Source of the DNA: Dimorphilus gyrociliatus
Taxonomy: Eukaryota > Annelida > Polychaeta > Dinophilidae
Assembly (NCBI GenBank): GCA_904063045.1
Contig: CAJFCJ010000007.1
Location: forward strand, 1,394,510-1,458,509
DNA length: 64,000 bases
Direction of reading: 5' to 3'
The notes under the pieces were generated by a model. That model saw only the letters and a list, made by a program, of their open reading frames with translations, ran no database searches and was not told the DNA's origin. Of this stretch, positions 59,048 to 64,000 are shown piece by piece (position 1 is the stretch's first letter; the number at the start of each line of letters is the position of its first letter). Position numbers and translations under genes: made by a program.

Positions 59048-59078
<31 letters not shown>

Positions 59079-60656
59079 ATATATATACGTATATATACTT
59101 CAAGTGCGAACTTAAATTATATATATAATGTTAAGTTCGCATAAAACGGGTATACGTATTTAACAGTTTTGGTAGTGGTTATAACGACTGCAATTTGAAC
59201 GCGATTGGAGTGTTTGTAATGCGTTTATGAAATGATTTTCTTTTTATAAACGACAGCGCAATGTCTTTCTCTGGTGATTTTTAGTCTTTCTCTCATCAAC
59301 ATTTAAAAAACATGTGTTCTGTACATATGATACAGTATATTTTCAATATGTATTACATAAAATAAATTCTTAAAATAAGCGTATGGCTATATATAAAAGT
59401 TGTGTGCTATCACATAGAAAGTATGCAAGTCTTACATATAGTCAGTAGTTTGAAAATCCTTGGTATTTTATTGTTATTATTATTATTGTATGCAGTATTT
59501 GAATCAACTAAGCATATAATACGGCACATACTATTTAGAAGGTGTATGTTACATATTATGCGCTTCGTATGAAATTATAAAAGTAGTTAGAGGGAAAGTT
59601 TTGTGTTCGTATAATTACAAAAGAAAACTTGTACAGATCGATTTCTTCCAAACCGGACCGAATAGTGTACAAGTTCTAGATGGCCAAGAAGGTGTCTTAT
59701 TTGTCCATCATGCCGATGGTAGAGCTACTGGAGACGCTTTCGTTCTATTTGCAAACGATGAAGAAGCTGATCTGGCTTTACTAAAACATCGGGAATGTAT
59801 TGGATCAAGATACATTGAATTGTTCAAGAGTACAACAGCCGAAGTTCAACAGGTTCTCAATCGTTCGATGGACCCTCGTGCACACGCTATGGAAGCCGGT
59901 GTTGCACAAACGGTTAATGTCTCAACTGCTGCTGCCGCTTCATTTATCGACCCTTCCGCCGCCACACAAATGGCATTGATGGGGTTTGCTCCGCCCACAA
60001 ATAATCTATTGCCAGTTCCGCAACAGATGATAACAACTGGATCGCAAAAGGACTGTATAAGACTTAGGGGTTTACCATACGAATGCAGTGTCACAGATAT
60101 CTTGGCATTTCTTGGGGAATTTTCAAAACACATTGTCTTACAAGGTGTACATATGGTTATTAATAGTACCGGCGCCCCAAGTGGTGAGGCCTTTATTCAA
60201 ATGGAAGGTGAACTAGCCGCTGAAGCAACAGCTATAGCTAAACACCGAAAAACAATGACAACAATAAATGGTGTAGCATGTTCGAAAAAGCGCTATGTTG
60301 AAGTCCTTCAGTGCAGCGGCGACGAAATGAATATCATTCTAACGAATGGCCTTCCATCTGTTGCTTCGCCTCTTGCGACACCATTGTTACAAGCGGTTGC
60401 GCCTTCACCTCAAAGAGCATTAATGCCCACACCTACTGTTCCCACTCATCCAGCAATTTTAAGCCCTCCAATGGCTTATCCTGCTCCGGCATTTGCCTCG
60501 CCAATTAATCATCGCTCTTTAGCGACAGCGACAACCTTACCAAACTATGTTTCACCACTACCGACCACTGTTAACCCATACCAGCCTTTCTTCTACTTGT
60601 ACAACGGTTATCCAAGCCCTCCAGTTTCACCTCCAACAGAAGTTCTACCGCGTTGA
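55818..60656 (+). CDS. ESRP1: epithelial splicing regulatory protein (ESRP/fusilli)
   Basis: RNA-binding splicing factor that sets epithelial isoforms. Seven exons: 55818-56087, 56264-56489, 56908-56997, 57365-57419, 57640-57750, 57822-58101 and 59637-60656; phases agree and give 683 residues (human ESRP1 681). The N-terminal RNase-H/DnaQ-like domain starts [19 protein letters not shown] and includes [18 protein letters not shown]. Three quasi-RRMs follow: [20 protein letters not shown] to [33 protein letters not shown] to [19 protein letters not shown], and [19 protein letters not shown] to [15 protein letters not shown] Pro-rich tail ends the protein ([17 protein letters not shown]). Intron 6 is 1.5 kb, the second-longest intron in the window, and contains microsatellites. 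Intron 2 has unusual GC content and E-boxes. Invertebrates have a single gene, so the ESRP1/ESRP2 label is nominal. Confidence 0.95.
58774..58820. repeat. compound (GACA)n(GA)n microsatellite in ESRP intron 6
   Basis: About five GACA units followed by about ten GA units and an A run. Confidence 0.93.
59048..59076. repeat. (TA)n microsatellite in ESRP intron 6
   Basis: Pure TA repeat, followed by further TA-rich sequence to about 59098. Confidence 0.92.
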
Positions 60657-61304
60657 ATAGAAATTTAATTATCGCATAAGTTTATGTTATGTATAAAAAA
60701 ATGTGTTCGTTAAAGCATAAAACAAAGTTTGCTTTGCTTTTGACTGTTTTAATTGTATATAATTTCTAATAATGAAGTCCCCCCTCCCCCTGTACTCTCC
60801 TGACTGTTTTTATTTTATCAAAAAATAGTTAATTTCATTTTGGTGGTGGAAAAAAATACAAAAAAAATCTTTTTCTTTTAAGAAGGTGGTGGTGTTTAAC
60901 TAGTTAATGGTGAAGGTGCTTCTGCTGGAAGCTCGATCTGAGTTTTTAGGCGCCTGTATATACTATATACAGTATATATAGATTTTTAAACGCGCACGTG
61001 TTTAGCATAATTGATTTTATTTGTTCAAATGAAAGCAGCTGTTGCAGAACTTATCGACTCAGATACTGCAAAATTTTTGCCATTAATATTTGAGAAACGT
61101 GGTCGTTATGTGTTAAAGTCTATGCATATCAGTCGAACATAATATCTCTGCCGTACAATTGCAAAAGAGTACATATCTAGTCCGATAATGTATTTGTTCA
61201 AATTTAGCAATACACCTAATCGAAATAAATATAAACATGAGAATAAATAAATTTATATCTATTGTTAAATGGATTCACAGGATTAAAAAAAACTATTAAA
61301 GTAT
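60657..61304. other. 3' spacer between convergent ESRP and CPBP genes
   Basis: 648 bases containing both 3' UTRs. It has short C- and A-runs (ccccctccccc near 60781, A-rich 60848-60868). No coding frame is supported. Confidence 0.5.
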
Positions 61305-62354
61305 TTAGGAATTAGCCAAGAAAATATACGAGACAATCCCGACCATACAACCGGCTAAACCTTCTCCATTCACCTTCCAAACTTCCCCCTGTATAAAACC
61401 AATTCTGTTTCTGTACACATCACCCAAAATTGGAGGATTTAAAACGTTCCATAAGAAGTGCAAAAGTGCGGGTGCCCATATCGAATAGCTGTTCAAAATA
61501 ATAATGTAAAAGTATATTTGCGACATCTAGCGGACATCTTAAAAATACATACTTGGATTGAATAGCAATCCATCCAAGTGTTAGACCGTTGACATTACAT
61601 GATAAAAATTGGAAAAGTATTGTTAAATAAGGTTTTGAAGTGCGAAATCGAGCAGTTAATAACACCATAATAGGTATATGATAGCATCCCCATACTAGGC
61701 CACTAGAAAAATGAAAATTTTATAATAATTATCGTTTTGACGGGAAAAGGATAATTTTTTTAATGTTTTTGAAAGTATATTCTTTTTTCTATTTACCTGA
61801 TTAATAATGCTTCAAAACGACCATATTTATTGATTAAACAAGGAAGCATCAGACATCTCCATCCAATCTCCTCTCCACTTGCCCTTAAAAAGTTTTTTAT
61901 GTATTCATTAACTGTAGTCTGACGTAAACTTTTGAAAAGTTTAGACCAACTCGCATCATCTCTTAATTCGCCTAGACCAGAAAGAATGTTGAACGATATG
62001 CAGAGAATCATTTCACCAATAACAATTAAGAAGGCAATAAATGAATATAGACTAGCTAGACCAATCTAGGGGAGAAAAGGTATTTGTTTTGTTTTTAAAA
62101 TTCAACATCATTCATGATATTTTTCTTAAACTATCTAGAGCATCTACTGGAAGTCAATTACTTACACTATCATAACCAATAAGAGCCGACAGATCGTACC
62201 CGTGAAAAAACCATGGAGCAAACAATCCTGGGAAAAACATTGCCCAAGCTAATTTTTGAAGTGTCCATTTTTTGCCGATTACTACCCACAGAATAGTTAC
62301 AGCTATTGTAAATATTGCGAATAATTCGCAATTTCCAAAATAATTAGTTTTCAT
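61305..62354 (-). CDS. CPBP-family (bacterial Abi/CAAX-like) intramembrane glutamic protease
   Basis: Four exons, 62354-62166, 62065-61797, 61702-61553 and 61488-61305, give 263 residues with consistent phases. Start 62354 (MKTNYFGNCELFAIFTI) is the first ATG before TM1. Hydrophobic helices include FAIFTIAVTILWVVIG, LASLYSFIAFLIVIGEMIL, LLISGLVWGCYHIPIMVLL, and YSIWAPALLHFLWNVLN. The CPBP catalytic motifs are all present: motif 1 EEIGWR (EExxxR), motif 2 VWGCYHIP, and motif 3 LLHFLWN. The EEIGWR with following LP and WGxxH pattern is that of prokaryotic CPBP proteins rather than the eukaryotic prenyl protease RCE1, which has EELVFR. Substrate unknown. Short introns and normal base composition show it is resident in this genome. 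It lies between ESRP and the citrate carrier. Confidence 0.85.
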
Positions 62355-62713
62355 TGTGAAGGTCAAGGCTAAAGGTTTTGTGCGAAAAACACTCTAGATG
62401 TCAGTAGCTGTTAATTATTTATTTTTTTCACGCAGTTCTATCGTTTTATTAAGACCGACCAAACATAATCTCTATAAAATAGACGGTTAATGAATTAACA
62501 GACAAATCTGTTTATCATTCTCAGGAACAGAACAAGGCAATTAAAACTAAATAAACTCTTTCATATAAACATACAACATAAACTTATTTTTAGTTATTCT
62601 CAACAAAACCTTTTCTATCAATATTATTGCTTTCAGATTTCGTAACAAGAGCTAATCACCTTTGGTGACAATAAACATAGTTACTTGCTCTAAATTTAAA
62701 TTTTCATTTGGCC
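62355..62713. other. CPBP promoter and citrate-carrier 3' UTR
   Basis: 359 AT-rich bases between two minus-strand genes. No other feature is visible. Confidence 0.5.
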
Positions 62714-63697
62714 CTAATTTGGCCAAATTTTATTAAACAATTCCATAAACGAATCGTAAATCATGAAAGTAATAGCAACATCCAAACAGACTCTTGATAA
62801 TCTAGGTAAAGTTCCCTTGTAGAATCTAAAAAGTATTTAAAGGGTTAATTATAAATAAGTACAAAAGTAGTATAATATAGAATATAAATATTAAAATATC
62901 TTACGCAAGAGGTCCTTCGTGCTTCAATATTTTTGCAGCACAATCAAAAGTGTTCTTGTATTTTTTAGCTTCTAATCCCTGAAAGTATTTAAATAATTTA
63001 TTTACATTTCAAACATCTAATTGTTTAAGTCTAAATTTAACCTGCATTCTAGTTTTAACAACATCGAGAGGTGTGTTTCCAAATACAGAAGCAGCACCAG
63101 CAATAGCTCCAAAAAGTCCAGTAAGTAATTTAGGAACAGACTTTCCTTTCTCATCTCCTCTATACATATCTTTTAGAGTTTCAACAACGAAAAACCTAAT
63201 AGCTTGATTACTTCCTTGTTTCATGATAGTCGGGGTTAATCCTTGATAGCATCCTCGAAATCCTTCAGTTTTGATGATACTTCTGACACCATGAAAGAAT
63301 CCCTTAAACTTTGGATTTGCAGATGCTTGATCATTGATAAACTTTACTTTTACAGTTTCCATAGGAGTAACAGCAAATATAGCTTCACAAACGCCAGCTC
63401 CCAAACCACATAATAATTTTTTTTGGGCAGATAAATTTCCTTTTTCATCAACAGCTCTTTTCTTAAATTCTTCAAAAGCTCCAAATCTTACAGCAGATTT
63501 CGGAATTGAACCGTACAAGAGAACGGATAAACCTCTATAAAGACCAAAGAATCCATGGTCACGTACAGTTAACTTCGCGCAATCCACAATACCCTTATAG
63601 CGTTTAGCGCCTCCTGATTTTTCATCCAATTGCAATTGTGTCTTAATATATTCCGTTGGAAAGGTGATACATATTTCAATACCCCCAGTAATTCCAC
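62714..63697 (-). CDS. SLC25A1: mitochondrial tricarboxylate (citrate) carrier, 5' end outside window
   Basis: Inner-membrane antiporter exporting citrate in exchange for malate, feeding cytosolic acetyl-CoA. Exons 63697-63042, 62978-62905 and 62825-62714 cover about 280 residues; the first exon is missing, because an acceptor (tatag) precedes [20 protein letters not shown]. Three solute-carrier repeats are visible with signatures [22 protein letters not shown] and [10 protein letters not shown], plus family blocks [60 protein letters not shown] and [19 protein letters not shown]. The C-terminus [19 protein letters not shown] matches the citrate carrier. The N-terminal extension with the first part of TM1 probably lies beyond the right edge. 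Confidence 0.95.
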
Positions 63698-64000
63698 CTA
63701 TATTAGTTAGAAATTATACAATCAATACAATTAGTTGGCACGTGTTACAGTGATTAAATCTGGAAGGGTTCCGCATATGCGGGAGAATGTTTACGTGACA
63801 AGCCTACTTTTACTCAGTAAATTGACTCTATCGATTGACTGTCTTACATCGCAACTGCAAATCGATATTTCTTTATATTTTATAACCACTGCAATCAGGC
63901 GATACAGACTTGTAAATGTCATCTTTGAACTTTGAACCGTTGCCATGCTTTAAATGATCCTTCGACCAATTTTAAACATAACACCTGTGGTTTTCGTTTT
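63698..64000. other. citrate-carrier intron or promoter at window edge
   Basis: 303 bases upstream of the first visible SLC25A1 exon. It most likely belongs to the gene's first intron; no start exon is recognisable. An E-box cacgtg lies near 63738. Confidence 0.4.

Noticed and set aside
61305-62354. RCE1 (CAAX prenyl protease 2)
   Set aside because: Motif 1 is EEIGWR, not EELVFR, and surrounding sequence follows the prokaryotic CPBP pattern.
1-64000. tRNA, rRNA or CRISPR features
   Set aside because: No cloverleaf-compatible B box (GGTTCGAATCC-like), rRNA core sequence or regularly spaced direct repeats were seen on either strand.

Overview
This window is nuclear DNA from an animal with a very compact, AT-rich genome. 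Nearly every gene has a clear animal orthologue. Introns are mostly 40-100 bases with GT-AG ends, genes lie on both strands a few hundred bases apart or less, and several gene pairs share one short promoter. Hillarin-type and CTLD/WSC membrane proteins, a somatomedin-B/Methuselah-like receptor and divergent orphan GPCRs suggest an invertebrate, probably a lophotrochozoan such as a miniaturised annelid with a reduced genome. That placement is inference; the sequence alone does not prove it.

Layout. 1-12.3 kb: DDX18 helicase (5' end missing), PSMC5 proteasome ATPase and RELCH. PSMC5 and RELCH are head to head with 91 bases between their start codons. RELCH has a 3.5 kb intron that carries two GPCR genes on the opposite strand. 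13.5-18.2 kb: an unrecognised single-pass membrane protein, then a C-type lectin receptor whose first lectin domain is apparently split by a WSC domain. 19.4-25 kb: RRP36, hillarin/KY-like LIM protein, a small CAP-Gly protein and MGST3. 25.3-35.4 kb: PP6 regulatory subunit (SAPS family), SINHCAF, eIF2-gamma and cytochrome c1. 35.8-40.3 kb: a W-repeat coiled-coil protein and an ankyrin protein that may be one gene, then AKTIP. 41.4-50.5 kb: a somatomedin-B GPCR, a 13-finger C2H2 protein, ZC3H3 and a Maf-type bZIP. 51.7-64 kb: WWOX, CIBAR (FAM92), ESRP/fusilli, a bacterial-style CPBP intramembrane protease and the mitochondrial citrate carrier (5' end missing).

Most genes are housekeeping functions: ribosome biogenesis (DDX18, RRP36), translation (EIF2S3), proteasome (PSMC5), respiration and metabolite transport (CYC1, SLC25A1), mRNA 3' processing and splicing (ZC3H3, ESRP), and trafficking (RELCH, AKTIP). 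They do not form one pathway. Joining exons by hand across the short introns gave complete reading frames of expected length for DDX18, PSMC5 (405 aa), RELCH (1101 aa), SINHCAF (238 aa), EIF2S3 (473 aa), ZC3H3 (435 aa), CIBAR (375 aa), ESRP (683 aa) and CPBP (263 aa).

The most unusual points are the WSC-in-CTLD architecture, loss of the SDR catalytic Ser and Lys in WWOX while the NAD motif is kept, a bacterial-type CPBP protease with spliceosomal introns, an RGG tail on the CIBAR BAR protein, antisense GPCRs nested in RELCH, and a cluster of three perfect CRE sites between Maf and WWOX.
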